Shown piece by piece: positions 45,138 through 53,977 of a DNA stretch of 64,000 nt. Source of the DNA: Pseudomonadota bacterium (GTDB taxonomy: Bacteria > Desulfobacterota > Desulfovibrionia > Desulfovibrionales > Desulfovibrionaceae); contig JAEYOJ010000003.1 of NCBI GenBank assembly GCA_023411815.1, forward strand, positions 62,001-126,000. Reading direction: 5' to 3'. Under the pieces are notes generated by a model, which searched no databases, was not told the DNA's origin, and saw only the letters and a list, made by a program, of their open reading frames with translations. The translations under genes and the position numbers were made by a program. Positions within the stretch are counted from its first letter, which is position 1. Each line of letters begins with the position of its first letter.

Positions 45138-46382
45138 CTACTTGTAGTTGAGCTTCCGCTCCTGCGGGAATACCGGCAGGTAGCGGTAGGACAGGCTGAT
45201 GACGATAACGCCGTAGGCAAGGACCATGAAGGACGGCGCCCATTCGGTCCAGGCCGGCACGTAGACCTGCCACGTATCGAAGGGCATGACCGGCACGGCC
45301 AGGGCCTGCACGGTGATGATGTAGCGGTTCAGGCTCACGCCGATGCAGTTGAGCAGGCTGGCGATGATGAGCATGCCCTCGCGCTTGCGCACGGACGGGA
45401 TGACCAGCATGATGGCCGGAATCACGCCGCAGATGATGAGCTCGGTGAACAGAAGCCACTTGCCGTAGACCCAGCCGTGGAACATCTGGTCGAAGGTGTT
45501 GCCCGCGGCCGGAAGGATGGTGTCGATCCAGGCCCAGGTGTCCAGGAACTTGAAGAACAGGTAGATGCACAGCATGGTGCCGGCGATCTTGCCCATGAGC
45601 GACTTGACCCGGTACTCCACCATCCTCTTGCCCGTAATCTTCTCGATGGCCGTGCAGATGAGCACCGTGAAGCACGGGCCCGAAGCCACGGCCGAGAGCA
45701 CGAAGAGGAAGAAAGTCCAGGGCCAGATGAAGAAGCCTTCACGGTAGGCAAAGGGGCGCGCGAACATGACGCCGTACATGCCGCCCAGGGAGCCCTGGTG
45801 GAAGGTGGACAGGAAGGCGCCGATGCCGGCGAACAGCGGCATGATCACGTGCATGTTGTGCGCAAGATGATGCAGGAAGGGCACCTTGTTGAGCTGCTTC
45901 TGCTCGAACACCAGCGGGATGTACTCGATGATGAGCACCGACAGGTACACGCTGATGCAGAAGATGACTTCCGTGAGCATGGAGTGCACGTTGGGGTGCC
46001 AGAAGCCGAACCAAGAGCGCAGAGGCTGGCCGAGCTCCATGGTCAGGATGAGCATGGCGCCCGAGTAGCAGAAGAAGCCCACTATGACCGTCAGGTTGAC
46101 GATGGGCACCAGGGCCTCGATCTTGAGTATGTAGCGCAGAAGGCCGGTGAAGAACGCGCCGGCGCCCAGAGCGATGACCGCCAGGTCGAAGGTGATGTAC
46201 AGGCCGAAGGCGAAGTAGTTGTTGAGGCCGGTCATGCCCAGGCCGTACCAGAACACCACGCCGGCTGCGACAGCGCCCCAGAGCATGAGCAGGACGGGAA
46301 CCGTCAGCCACAACATAAACTTGGTCAAGCTGCAACGCTCGACGCCTTCCGGCCACAAGGCCTGATCGATCGCTTTAGCCAT
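45138..46382 (-). CDS. qrcD: Menaquinone reductase QrcD, NrfD-like integral membrane subunit
   Basis: A 414-residue membrane protein of the NrfD/PsrC family with about ten hydrophobic segments (first at 25-45 in the numbering from MAKAIDQALWPEG). It binds menaquinone and anchors the complex in the inner membrane. Conserved-looking quinone-side residues include the E/H-rich loops MELGQPLRSWFGFWHPN and FLHHLAHNMHVIMPLFAG. Last gene of qrcABCD; its start overlaps qrcC by eight bases behind GGAGGCAAC. Confidence 0.95.
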   Translation of the reverse strand: MAKAIDQALWPEGVERCSLTKFMLWLTVPVLLMLWGAVAAGVVFWYGLGMTGLNNYFAFGLYITFDLAVIALGAGAFFTGLLRYILKIEALVPIVNLTVIVGFFCYSGAMLILTMELGQPLRSWFGFWHPNVHSMLTEVIFCISVYLSVLIIEYIPLVFEQKQLNKVPFLHHLAHNMHVIMPLFAGIGAFLSTFHQGSLGGMYGVMFARPFAYREGFFIWPWTFFLFVLSAVASGPCFTVLICTAIEKITGKRMVEYRVKSLMGKIAGTMLCIYLFFKFLDTWAWIDTILPAAGNTFDQMFHGWVYGKWLLFTELIICGVIPAIMLVIPSVRKREGMLIIASLLNCIGVSLNRYIITVQALAVPVMPFDTWQVYVPAWTEWAPSFMVLAYGVIVISLSYRYLPVFPQERKLNYK

Positions 46383-47166
46383 GGTTGCCTCCTCCGGTGA
46401 CACCGCCGTGAGAGCCATCGCCGAGGTCGTTGTCCAGCATGTCCAGGACCCACTGGCGCTTGCTCATGTAGTAGACCTGGGGTTTGCCGCCAAGGCGCTC
46501 CAGGAGGCGCTTGGCGTTCTTGCTGTGGGACAGCTTGGCCACCTGATGCGTGGGATCCTTCAGGTTGCCGAAGACGAGCGCGCCGGTGGGGCACGCCTCC
46601 ACGCAAGCGGGTATGTACGCGTTCTCGGGCAGCTTCATGGGCTCGGTTCCCGTGGCGCGCGCCTTCTCCTTGGCCGCCATGAAGCGATGGTGGCAGAAGT
46701 GGCACTTCTCGACAACGCCTCTGGGACGGGTGGAGCTGAACGGGGTCAGAGTCTTCTCCATGCCGGCCGGCCACTTGGGGTCAAACCAGTTGAAGTAGCG
46801 GACATGGTAGGGACATGCGGCCATGCAGTACCGGCAGCCTATGCAGCGCGGGTAGACCTGGCTGACGATGCCGCCCTCCTCGTCCTTGGTCGTGGCTATG
46901 ACCGGGCACACGGGCACGCAGGAGGGATTCTCGCACTGCATGCACGGACGCGGAAGATAGGCCACGTCATAATTGGGGAACTTCTGGCCGTTCTCCAGCT
47001 TGTAGACGAGCATCCAGGTCAGGGTGCGCGTCATGTCGGACGCGTCCGGATCCGGCGCGATATTGTTCTCCACCTGGCAGGCGACCATGCACGCGCCGCA
47101 ACCCGTGCACTTGTCCAGGTCGATCACCATGCCCCATTTGGTATGGAATTCATGCTGTACGGACAT
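46375..47166 (-). CDS. qrcC: Menaquinone reductase QrcC, four-cluster iron-sulfur subunit
   Basis: A 263-residue periplasmic-side electron carrier subunit of the DmsB/PsrB type. Four ferredoxin-like cysteine sets are visible: CTGCGACMVAC (20-30), CMQCENPSCVPVC, CIGCRYCMAAC and CHFC with CVEAC near the C-terminus. It passes electrons from QrcB/QrcA toward the membrane subunit QrcD. No signal peptide, as expected if it is exported with the Tat-dependent QrcB. It lies 23 bases after qrcB. Confidence 0.95.
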   Translation of the reverse strand: MSVQHEFHTKWGMVIDLDKCTGCGACMVACQVENNIAPDPDASDMTRTLTWMLVYKLENGQKFPNYDVAYLPRPCMQCENPSCVPVCPVIATTKDEEGGIVSQVYPRCIGCRYCMAACPYHVRYFNWFDPKWPAGMEKTLTPFSSTRPRGVVEKCHFCHHRFMAAKEKARATGTEPMKLPENAYIPACVEACPTGALVFGNLKDPTHQVAKLSHSKNAKRLLERLGGKPQVYYMSKRQWVLDMLDNDLGDGSHGGVTGGGNHG

Positions 47167-47189
47167 TGCTCTCTATCCTTCCGCTATGG

Positions 47190-49331
47190 TTAGGCGATCT
47201 TGACCATGGACCCCGCCCAGAAGGGAGCGGCGACGCCAGGTTCGGATGCGACGGTAAGCACCTTGCTCACGTTGTCGCCCTTGTTCTGGGCGAACTTGTC
47301 CCAGGCGGTGTGGCCGAAGCCGAGCGGAGCGGCAACGACGCCGTCCATGACACCCTCGTCGATCTGCACGCGGGCCTTGATGGAGCCGGCCTTGGACGCG
47401 ATGGTCACCCGCTTGCCCTGGCTGATTCCGTACTTGGAGGCCGTGGCGCCGTTCATGCGCACGGAGAGGTATCCGCCCTCCGACTCGCTGGGACGAAGGG
47501 TCGATACGTTGTGCGGCGGAATGGCCATCTTGGTCGAGCCCACGTTGAGTTCGTACAGCGGCGCGAGCAGGAGCGGGAACTCGCCGCCGGCGGGGGCGGC
47601 AGCCTCACCGGCCGCGGCCTTGGCCAGGCTGAGGCCCGATACGTTGGCCGTGGCCATGGATACCCAAGCCTTACCGGCCTGGACGGCACTCGCCACGCTG
47701 GAGGACGAGGGCGCGCCGCCGGCGCGGGCCTTCCACGGCTCGGACTTGGCGTCCGCCGCAAAGCCGCCCATGGCGCTCAGGGCCTCGGCCTTGGCCTTGA
47801 CCACATCCTCGAAGCCGCCGAAGCCCAGGTTCAATCCAAGGCCGGACGCGACCTGCAGCAGCACGTCGGCGGCAGGGGCCGTGTCGAAGACCGGCGCGAT
47901 CACCGGGCTGGCCACGGTGTAGTTCACCCAGCCGGAGCCGTAGGGGGTGTACATGTCCTCGATGCGCTCCATGACCAGGGGCGCGGGCAGCACAAGGTCG
48001 GCCATGGCCGCGGTCTCGTCCATGAAGGAAGAGAAGCTGACCAGGAAGCCCGCCTTGTCTAGGGCCTGAGCCATGGCTTCGGTCTGGGGCAGGGCGTAGG
48101 CAGGGTTGGCCTCGTAGGCCAGAAGTACGGCCGGGGCCTTGGTCTGACCGGCGCCGACCTTGAGCAGGTAATCCACGAAGTCGTTGGCCAGGATCTGCTG
48201 GCGGGGCATGGCTCCCTTAACCACGGCCGGAGCCTCGGGCAGGGCGTAGATACCGCCGGCCTTGTTCAGGCGGCCCAGCAGCAGATTGAGGGCCAGCCCG
48301 GCGGCAACGGCGTTCTGTCCGCCGCCCTGGCCGAAGGCGCTGCCGGCGATGACCAGCGGGCGCTTGGCGGCAGCCAGGCGCTTGGCCAGATCGGCCACCT
48401 GTTCGGGTGCCAAGCCCGTGGCCTGCTGGACCTTGTCCGGGCTGTAGCCGGACATGACCGCGGAGCGGAAGGCGTCGAATCCCGGCCCGCCGTTCGTGGC
48501 GCCGGCCTGGATGAGATGGTAGGCGATGCCCATGGCAAGGGCGGCTTCGCCGCCCGGCAGCACGGGCATCCAGGCGTCGGCCACGGCCGCGCCGCGGTTC
48601 TTGACCGGGCTGGCGTAGATCACCTGCATGGCCCGCTCGCCGCCCATGGGGTTGGCCTTGTTGAAGGCCTGGGCGTTGCGTACGTGCGTGCCCCAGGACT
48701 CGAAGATATCGGCGCCGATGGCCAGAACGAAGTCGGCGTTCTCGATGTCGTAGCCTACCATGCCCTGTCCGCCCAGGCGCAGCCAGGCGCGGCCGGCATC
48801 CACCTGCTCGGCGGGCATGTAGAAGCAGAGCCTGGAACCGGCGGCGGCCACGAAGGCGGAAAAAACTTCGGCAGCCGACCCGGTATCGTCGCCGATCACA
48901 CAGGCCACATCGGCGCCCGCCGCCTTGAGCTTCTCGGCCAGCAGGGCCTTTGCGTCGTCCCAGGAAATCGGGGTGAAGCTATCGCCTTCGCGCTTGAGGG
49001 GGCTCTGAACGCGCGAGGGGCTGTAAAGGAGTTCGGCCTCGTTGACGGCGAGGGAGGAGATGCCGCCGCGGCTCAGGGGATGCTCGGGATTTCCGTACAC
49101 CGCGCAAGGATGCCCCTTGACCGTGACCACATTGACGCCCACGCCCGAGTTGTCGAGTTTGCTCAGGGAAGGCTTGAGTTCGAAGTCGCCCCTGGGCACA
49201 CGCGGAATCCAAGGCCAGTTCTGCGACCAGATGGACACGTCGTCGGTCAGCTTCCAGGGTATCGGCGAGAGCAGCGTGCCCGCCGTGCCGCCGACCACCA
49301 AACCAATAAATGCTCTACGACCCATTCCCAT
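47190..49331 (-). CDS. qrcB: Menaquinone reductase QrcB, molybdopterin-oxidoreductase-like subunit
   Basis: A 713-residue protein of the molybdopterin oxidoreductase superfamily with a twin-arginine-type signal (GRRAFIGLVVGG). In the characterised complex QrcB lacks molybdenum. Consistent with that, I see no N-terminal cysteine quartet for an FeS cluster, and the usual cysteine-ligand region reads as unconserved sequence. A Gly/Ala-rich stretch (AGEAAAPAGGEF) is low-complexity. The ATG at 49331 has GAAGGGG upstream; a GTG three codons before is possible but abuts the ribosome binding site. Second gene of the operon. Confidence 0.95.
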   Translation of the reverse strand: MGMGRRAFIGLVVGGTAGTLLSPIPWKLTDDVSIWSQNWPWIPRVPRGDFELKPSLSKLDNSGVGVNVVTVKGHPCAVYGNPEHPLSRGGISSLAVNEAELLYSPSRVQSPLKREGDSFTPISWDDAKALLAEKLKAAGADVACVIGDDTGSAAEVFSAFVAAAGSRLCFYMPAEQVDAGRAWLRLGGQGMVGYDIENADFVLAIGADIFESWGTHVRNAQAFNKANPMGGERAMQVIYASPVKNRGAAVADAWMPVLPGGEAALAMGIAYHLIQAGATNGGPGFDAFRSAVMSGYSPDKVQQATGLAPEQVADLAKRLAAAKRPLVIAGSAFGQGGGQNAVAAGLALNLLLGRLNKAGGIYALPEAPAVVKGAMPRQQILANDFVDYLLKVGAGQTKAPAVLLAYEANPAYALPQTEAMAQALDKAGFLVSFSSFMDETAAMADLVLPAPLVMERIEDMYTPYGSGWVNYTVASPVIAPVFDTAPAADVLLQVASGLGLNLGFGGFEDVVKAKAEALSAMGGFAADAKSEPWKARAGGAPSSSSVASAVQAGKAWVSMATANVSGLSLAKAAAGEAAAPAGGEFPLLLAPLYELNVGSTKMAIPPHNVSTLRPSESEGGYLSVRMNGATASKYGISQGKRVTIASKAGSIKARVQIDEGVMDGVVAAPLGFGHTAWDKFAQNKGDNVSKVLTVASEPGVAAPFWAGSMVKIA

Positions 49332-49348
49332 TGTGCGCACCCCTTCAC

Positions 49349-49915
49349 TTACTTATGGCAGACTTGGCAGCCGTTGCTCGTTTCAAGCTGCGCATGGCAA
49401 CGCTCGCACTGCCACATCTTCATGGTGTTCTTGCTGTAGCCGGTGATGCGGTTCCTGTAGAAGGAAGGCGCAACCTCGGAGTTGCCCACATCCGGGTGGC
49501 ACTCTGTACAGGCGAAACCGTCATGAGCGATGTGCGAGAAATAGACGTTGTCGGGCTGATACTGGGTCACCAGCCATTCGACCTGCTTGCCCGTCTGCAC
49601 GTACTCGGTGACGAACCTGTCGATTTCCTTTTCGGCGGGAGTCTCGCCGCCCGTGACATCCATGTGGCACTCGGCGCACTGCTCCGTGGTGGGCAGACCG
49701 GCAAAGGAGCCGTTCTCACGGTAGGAGTGGCAGTCCTCGCAGGCCATGCCCGCGTTCTCCACGTGAGCCTTGTGGTTGAAGGCTATGGGCTGCTGCTTCT
49801 CGCTGAAGAGAAGGGCCGGGAACAGAAACCAGCCCACGGCCAAGGCGCCCATTAAGCCGATGAGGAAGAATAAGATGAATCCTCCGCTCTCTTTGGATGC
49901 GTTCTGCTGCACCAT
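49349..49915 (-). CDS. qrcA: Menaquinone reductase QrcA, multihaem cytochrome c subunit
   Basis: A 188-residue periplasmic cytochrome held by one N-terminal membrane segment (about 13-37, uncleaved-looking). It receives electrons from the type I cytochrome c3 pool and feeds the Qrc complex. Five CxxCH haem motifs are visible: CEDCH, CAECH, CTECH, CERCH and CQVCH, the last at the extreme C-terminus. The described QrcA is hexahaem, so a sixth haem would need a non-canonical site (see findings). First gene of qrcABCD, 17 bases before qrcB. Confidence 0.93.
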   Translation of the reverse strand: MVQQNASKESGGFILFFLIGLMGALAVGWFLFPALLFSEKQQPIAFNHKAHVENAGMACEDCHSYRENGSFAGLPTTEQCAECHMDVTGGETPAEKEIDRFVTEYVQTGKQVEWLVTQYQPDNVYFSHIAHDGFACTECHPDVGNSEVAPSFYRNRITGYSKNTMKMWQCERCHAQLETSNGCQVCHK

Positions 49916-50366
49916 AACCTCGCCCCGTGAAAAGTTCGTGATTAAATAGACCGTTGCTCTGGAAAAAACTCGCCTTTTCTAGACATGTTGCATTTGTCGT
50001 GTCAAGCCTTTAGGAATAATTTCACGAGCGGAAACAATCCTGCTGGACACACCAAAAGTGCAATCTAAATAAGGATTTACATACTACCCAATGTTCATGC
50101 CAAAGCCCCGAACCGGCTGCCTGCAACGGGTGCCGGAGCGTTCGGATACAGCACCGCCTAGGGCTTGCTGAACGTCTTTAAGCGAAGTCTCTTAACGGAT
50201 TCAACAGAGTTCCACAACAGCCCAAATCACCAAGGCCGCGCTACAGCATGGCCATTGCGTCGCAATGCGGTTGCAGGAGTCATCTCCGGGGTTTCATGGC
50301 CGGCCAATCAAAGATAGTTGCAACGGCTGGCAAGAGGTTACCTTCAGGCAATCACGCGCAGGCTGG
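49916..50366. other. Intergenic region upstream of qrcA
   Basis: About 450 bases holding the candidate qrc promoter in the half nearest qrcA. No supported gene elsewhere in it. Confidence 0.5.
49976..50005 (-). promoter_or_regulatory. Candidate promoter of qrcABCD
   Basis: On the minus strand, TTGACA (50005-50000), an 18-base spacer and TAGAAA (49981-49976), about 60 bases upstream of the qrcA ATG. Confidence 0.4.
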
Positions 50367-50879
50367 TCAGCCCTGCTCTTCCCCGGCCACGCCTTTCGCC
50401 GTTTGCGCCTCTCCATCCGGCTGGGATACGACGGCGCTCGTCGCCTTGCCCTTGCGCTGCCTGCCGCCCGACTGCAGCCTGCTCAAGGCGGCCAGCGCCT
50501 TCTCCGGCTCGTCCTTCTTGGCAAGGAAATGCATCTCACCCTTGGGGTTGATCCAATGCCAGCCCGCCGGCCTGGTCAGCAGCCGGGCGCCCTTGGCCTC
50601 CAGCAAGGCCAAGGCCTGGGAGCGGTCGACTTCGCTGCCAAGGTCCTCCAGCAGCTTGCCGTAATCGGCCAGAGCCGAACTGTTACGAAAAATCTCGAAG
50701 GCGCTGTGCACCACATCGAACAGATCAGGACCCGGCCGCTTGCGCTTGCCGGTCAAGAACTGCTCCAAGTCTCCCAGGGCCTTACGCAACTCGCGCACTT
50801 CGTGCAGCGCCACCTGCCGGGACTGCTCCATGCGCTCCTGCAGGACCTTGGCCGCGGGAGTGGAAGGAATATCGCTCAT
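50367..50879 (-). CDS. Hypothetical helical protein
   Basis: A 170-residue soluble protein with a charged, coiled-coil-like first half (VLQERMEQSRQVALHEVRELRKALGDLEQFL) and a compact second half with LLTRPAGWHWINPKGEMHFLAKK. The tail is Lys/Arg- and Gln-rich. AAAGGAGAG precedes the ATG. No family recognised. Stands alone on the minus strand. Confidence 0.6.
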   Translation of the reverse strand: MSDIPSTPAAKVLQERMEQSRQVALHEVRELRKALGDLEQFLTGKRKRPGPDLFDVVHSAFEIFRNSSALADYGKLLEDLGSEVDRSQALALLEAKGARLLTRPAGWHWINPKGEMHFLAKKDEPEKALAALSRLQSGGRQRKGKATSAVVSQPDGEAQTAKGVAGEEQG

Positions 50880-51280
50880 GCTCTCTCCTTTGTTCTCGTT
50901 AGCTTTACTATTGTTCGGCTAATGCTGACAAGCCCACGCAAAGTCCTGCCGGACAAAAACCTTGCCTGAACTTGAGCACGACAAGGACTTGTTGTGCGCC
51001 ACTTATTCGAACGAATAAAGCAGGAGATGAACTTCCGAATTGCAATTATCCTTGCGCAGTGAGAGCCTGGCGCGGAATTCAAATCTTAGCCGTAACGAGG
51101 GAAGGTCTGCGCCTCTTGCCGTTACCTGCGCAATAGCGCCATACAAAATCCTACGTGAACAAAACCCCTCCAAGGCGTAGCCACAAGAGGGGTTGTTAAT
51201 AATTTGAGAGCTGAATATCCTAATAAGGTTTTCAGCCAACCAAGATGCAGTCTATATTGAAGTAAAGTCGTTCATCGCTT
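50880..51280. other. Intergenic region, upstream part AT-rich
   Basis: About 400 bases. No supported gene. A terminator hairpin for the AT-rich gene lies at 51163-51194. Confidence 0.5.
51163..51194 (-). terminator. Terminator of the AT-rich gene
   Basis: An 8-bp stem (AACCCCTC/GAGGGGTT) with a 16-base loop containing GGC/GCC; on the minus strand it runs into TTTTGTTC. It lies about 90 bases after the stop. Confidence 0.6.
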
Positions 51281-52381
51281 TTAAATAGAATCTATGAGTA
51301 CAGGTATTTGATGGTATTCGCTAGCTTTGAAGATCGATTTAAAAAAATGAGTTAACTCTGGTCTTCGCTTCTTTGCTTGTGCAATATATTCATATGTACG
51401 CTTATCAACTATCACTACATCTAAATAGGGAGCGAGTGATGCCATGTATTCATCATTAAGATCACTACCACTTGCGCGAAGTGCATTTCGGCGAGATATA
51501 CGTATTTCTGAAATGATTTCTTCTGATGGTAGCAAAACATTTTTCATCTTTGGCCAAATGTCTTGAATAGGGATACCAAGCTGCCTAAGTGAAATATCAA
51601 GTTTATTGTAGCGAGTTGCCGCCTTAGAAAAATCACCTAATGTTATACAATCGCTAAAATCACTGGGGGAGAATCCAAATTGACAAATAAAAGCATCTAA
51701 TAGGGGCTGCTCACTCAATAATGCGCCAACAATCTTCGGAAGTACTGCATCACTGTAAAACAGATTAGCCAACTCTTTAGTATCACCTAACCTCTTATCA
51801 CCCTTACTAGCTAATTGATGTGCCAGTTGAACACTTTCGATGCTGCAAACATGAGTGATTTCTTCAGGAGACCTTCTTACTAAGCTGTTGAGTGTCGACA
51901 GGAGTGCATCATCATTTTTATATTCACCTGTATGTTGGATTGAGGCAATTTCTTGTTCTCTCTGGCCTAACGCGATTAGGTCTGGACGAAGTTCTCGCCA
52001 TGAAGACATAGGCAATTGGGTTGGTCTCCCAAATTGTAGCAAGCAAGCTCGCACAGCATTTACAAACTCATTTGATTTGGTTGAAATACCATCTGAAGAT
52101 AAAAAAGCATTTATTTCTCTAGCAAGCACATCGACTACTGAGCCTATAGCGTTCTCGTATCTATCAGCTCTAGAGACCCATGCGATAAACGGTAAGCTCA
52201 GTAAAAACTTAATGCGACTCTCTGCAACGTCCTCGCTTGAGTGCCTTATCAATTCTTCAAAATGATGCCAGCAAACAACAGGAATCCAATACTCAGCAGC
52301 AAGTTGAGTTCGTACTGAGGCAGCCCTTTCTCTAAGTTTAATATCTCCAGAAAATGTATCGGCTGCCCATCCGATAAGCAT
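51281..52381 (-). CDS. AT-rich gene, PIN-domain-like protein, N-terminus uncertain
   Basis: A 366-residue frame much richer in A+T than every neighbour, indicating recent acquisition. The first residues after the ATG (MLIGWAADTFSGDIK), together with the in-frame upstream codons (FIAIDSS), look like the start of a PIN nuclease fold, with the aspartate just before this ATG. Later acidic positions occur in WHHFEELI and LDVVIVDKRTYEYI. An in-frame ATG exists at 52501 but is followed by a TAG at codon 7 (52483-52481). So either the gene is inactivated, or translation starts at 52381 and omits the first catalytic residue. A toxin-like or defence role is only an inference. It sits after korC. Confidence 0.55.
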   Translation of the reverse strand: MLIGWAADTFSGDIKLRERAASVRTQLAAEYWIPVVCWHHFEELIRHSSEDVAESRIKFLLSLPFIAWVSRADRYENAIGSVVDVLAREINAFLSSDGISTKSNEFVNAVRACLLQFGRPTQLPMSSWRELRPDLIALGQREQEIASIQHTGEYKNDDALLSTLNSLVRRSPEEITHVCSIESVQLAHQLASKGDKRLGDTKELANLFYSDAVLPKIVGALLSEQPLLDAFICQFGFSPSDFSDCITLGDFSKAATRYNKLDISLRQLGIPIQDIWPKMKNVLLPSEEIISEIRISRRNALRASGSDLNDEYMASLAPYLDVVIVDKRTYEYIAQAKKRRPELTHFFKSIFKASEYHQIPVLIDSI

Positions 52382-52508
52382 GGAGGAATCAATTGCGATA
52401 AATCTTGGTTGAACAATAGGATTATCGCTTATAGCTCTTCTCCGCAGAATTAATGATTGTTCAGTTAAACTTTGAATTAGCTATAGAGATGCCTCACTCA
52501 TACGTCTT

Positions 52509-53138
52509 TCAGACCTCGGCCTCCTGCGTAGCGTCAGAAGCCTCGTCTGCCCCATCCTCGCCTTGCCAGTATTCCGGCGGAGGGCCCAGGTGCTTCTGAG
52601 CCTGGGAATAGCCCAAGCTGAAGGCTTTGAGGTTCAACTCGCGTATCTTCTCGGGCAAGGTCTCTTCCAGGCTCTTGCGCAACGCGGTTCGGGAAAGGAA
52701 AGGCAGTACCCAGGCGATGGCTCCCAACACCACGCTGTTCATGGCCTGGGGCACCTTGATCTTCTCTTCCGTAAGCTTGGTGAAGGGCAGGCCAAGGAAA
52801 ATGTTCGTGGGCGTCTGCTTGACCAGGCCCGTGTCGATGAGCAGCACGCCGCGCGGCTTGAGGTTGCGATAGTAGTTGTTGCAGGCCTCCTGGGACAATG
52901 CCACGAGGAGATCCACGTTCTCGGTCTTGGGATAGCTGATGGGCTGCGAACTGACCACCAGGTCCGAGCGGCTGGAGCCGCCGCGCGCCTCGGGGCCGTA
53001 GCTCTGGGTCTGGGTCACGTTGTAGCCCTGGCCGATGGACAAGCCGTGGCCCAGGATCTTGCCCAAGGTCAGAATACCCTGCCCGCCCGTACCCGAGAGG
53101 CGGATCTCAAAGCGGTCGAGGATCATGCGCTCTTTCAT
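52509..53138 (-). CDS. korC: 2-oxoacid:ferredoxin oxidoreductase, gamma subunit
   Basis: A 209-residue subunit of the multi-subunit 2-oxoacid (probably 2-oxoglutarate or branched-chain) ferredoxin oxidoreductase. Family blocks are IRLSGTGGQGILTLGKILG, QTQSYGPEARGGSSRSDLVVS and MNSVVLGAIAW. The start overlaps the stop of korB (ATGA) behind GGAGCGG. The C-terminal tail is acidic. End lies eight bases before the in-frame ATG of the AT-rich gene. Confidence 0.9.
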   Translation of the reverse strand: MKERMILDRFEIRLSGTGGQGILTLGKILGHGLSIGQGYNVTQTQSYGPEARGGSSRSDLVVSSQPISYPKTENVDLLVALSQEACNNYYRNLKPRGVLLIDTGLVKQTPTNIFLGLPFTKLTEEKIKVPQAMNSVVLGAIAWVLPFLSRTALRKSLEETLPEKIRELNLKAFSLGYSQAQKHLGPPPEYWQGEDGADEASDATQEAEV

Positions 53139-53974
53139 TGTTTCCGCTCCTTGGCGCACTGCGCTGTGCGAACCTGGGCGTAAAGCTCTTCAAGGCCGGG
53201 CGCGTCATTTTGCACGAAGGTCCCGATGGGAATGCGATCTTCCCTTTCCTCGGGCTTGAGCTTCTCATACCTCTTCAAGGGAATGGCGTTGGATTTTAGC
53301 CATTTGTACATGTCCACGGCCGACTTGAACTTGTTCTTGCGGCCGTACTGCGTGTGGCAGGGCGTAAGAATTTCCACCAGATTGAAGCCCGGGCGCATGA
53401 TGGCCTCGCGGATGAGCCGGTCCAGGGTGTTCACGTGGAAGACCGTGCCGCGGGACACGCCGTTGGCCCCGGCCGCGCTGGTCAGCTTGACGATGTCGAA
53501 GGACTTTTCGAGCTGGCCGTAGGGGCTGGTCTGGGAGACTGCGCCCACGGGCGTGGTCGAGGAGCACTGGCCGCCGGTCATGCCGTAGATGAAGTTGTTG
53601 AGCACCAGGGCGGTTATGCCGATGTTCTTGCGCGCGGCGTGGATGAGGTGGTTGCCGCCAATGGAGAAGGCGTCGCCGTCGCCCATGACCGTGATGACCT
53701 TGAGGTGCGGGCTGGCCATCTTGATGCCCGTGGCGAAGGTCAGGGCCCGGCCGTGGGTCGTGTGCACGGTGTTGAAGTCCACGTAGGCGGCGATGCGTCC
53801 GGAGCAGCCTATGCCGGCCACCAGGGCCACGTCGTCCTTGGACAGCCCCAGCGCGTGCACGCTGCGGATGAGCGAGCCGAGGACGATGCCGTGGCCGCAG
53901 CCCGCGCAGAACACGTGCGGAAACTTCTTGTTGTGCCTGAGATAGTCGTGGATGAGCTGGGTGACGTCGCTCAT
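53135..53974 (-). CDS. korB: 2-oxoacid:ferredoxin oxidoreductase, beta (TPP-binding) subunit
   Basis: A 279-residue thiamine diphosphate-binding subunit. The TPP/Mg motif is GDGDAFSIGGNHLIHAARKN with the downstream LNNFIYGMTGGQ. The N-terminal FCAGCGHGI has two cysteines that fit an FeS ligand set, and GIGCSGRIAAY provides another cysteine. Catalyses decarboxylation of the 2-oxoacid, with electrons passed to ferredoxin. It is three bases downstream of korA and coupled to korC. Confidence 0.93.
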   Translation of the reverse strand: MSDVTQLIHDYLRHNKKFPHVFCAGCGHGIVLGSLIRSVHALGLSKDDVALVAGIGCSGRIAAYVDFNTVHTTHGRALTFATGIKMASPHLKVITVMGDGDAFSIGGNHLIHAARKNIGITALVLNNFIYGMTGGQCSSTTPVGAVSQTSPYGQLEKSFDIVKLTSAAGANGVSRGTVFHVNTLDRLIREAIMRPGFNLVEILTPCHTQYGRKNKFKSAVDMYKWLKSNAIPLKRYEKLKPEEREDRIPIGTFVQNDAPGLEELYAQVRTAQCAKERKQ

Positions 53975-53977
53975 GGG

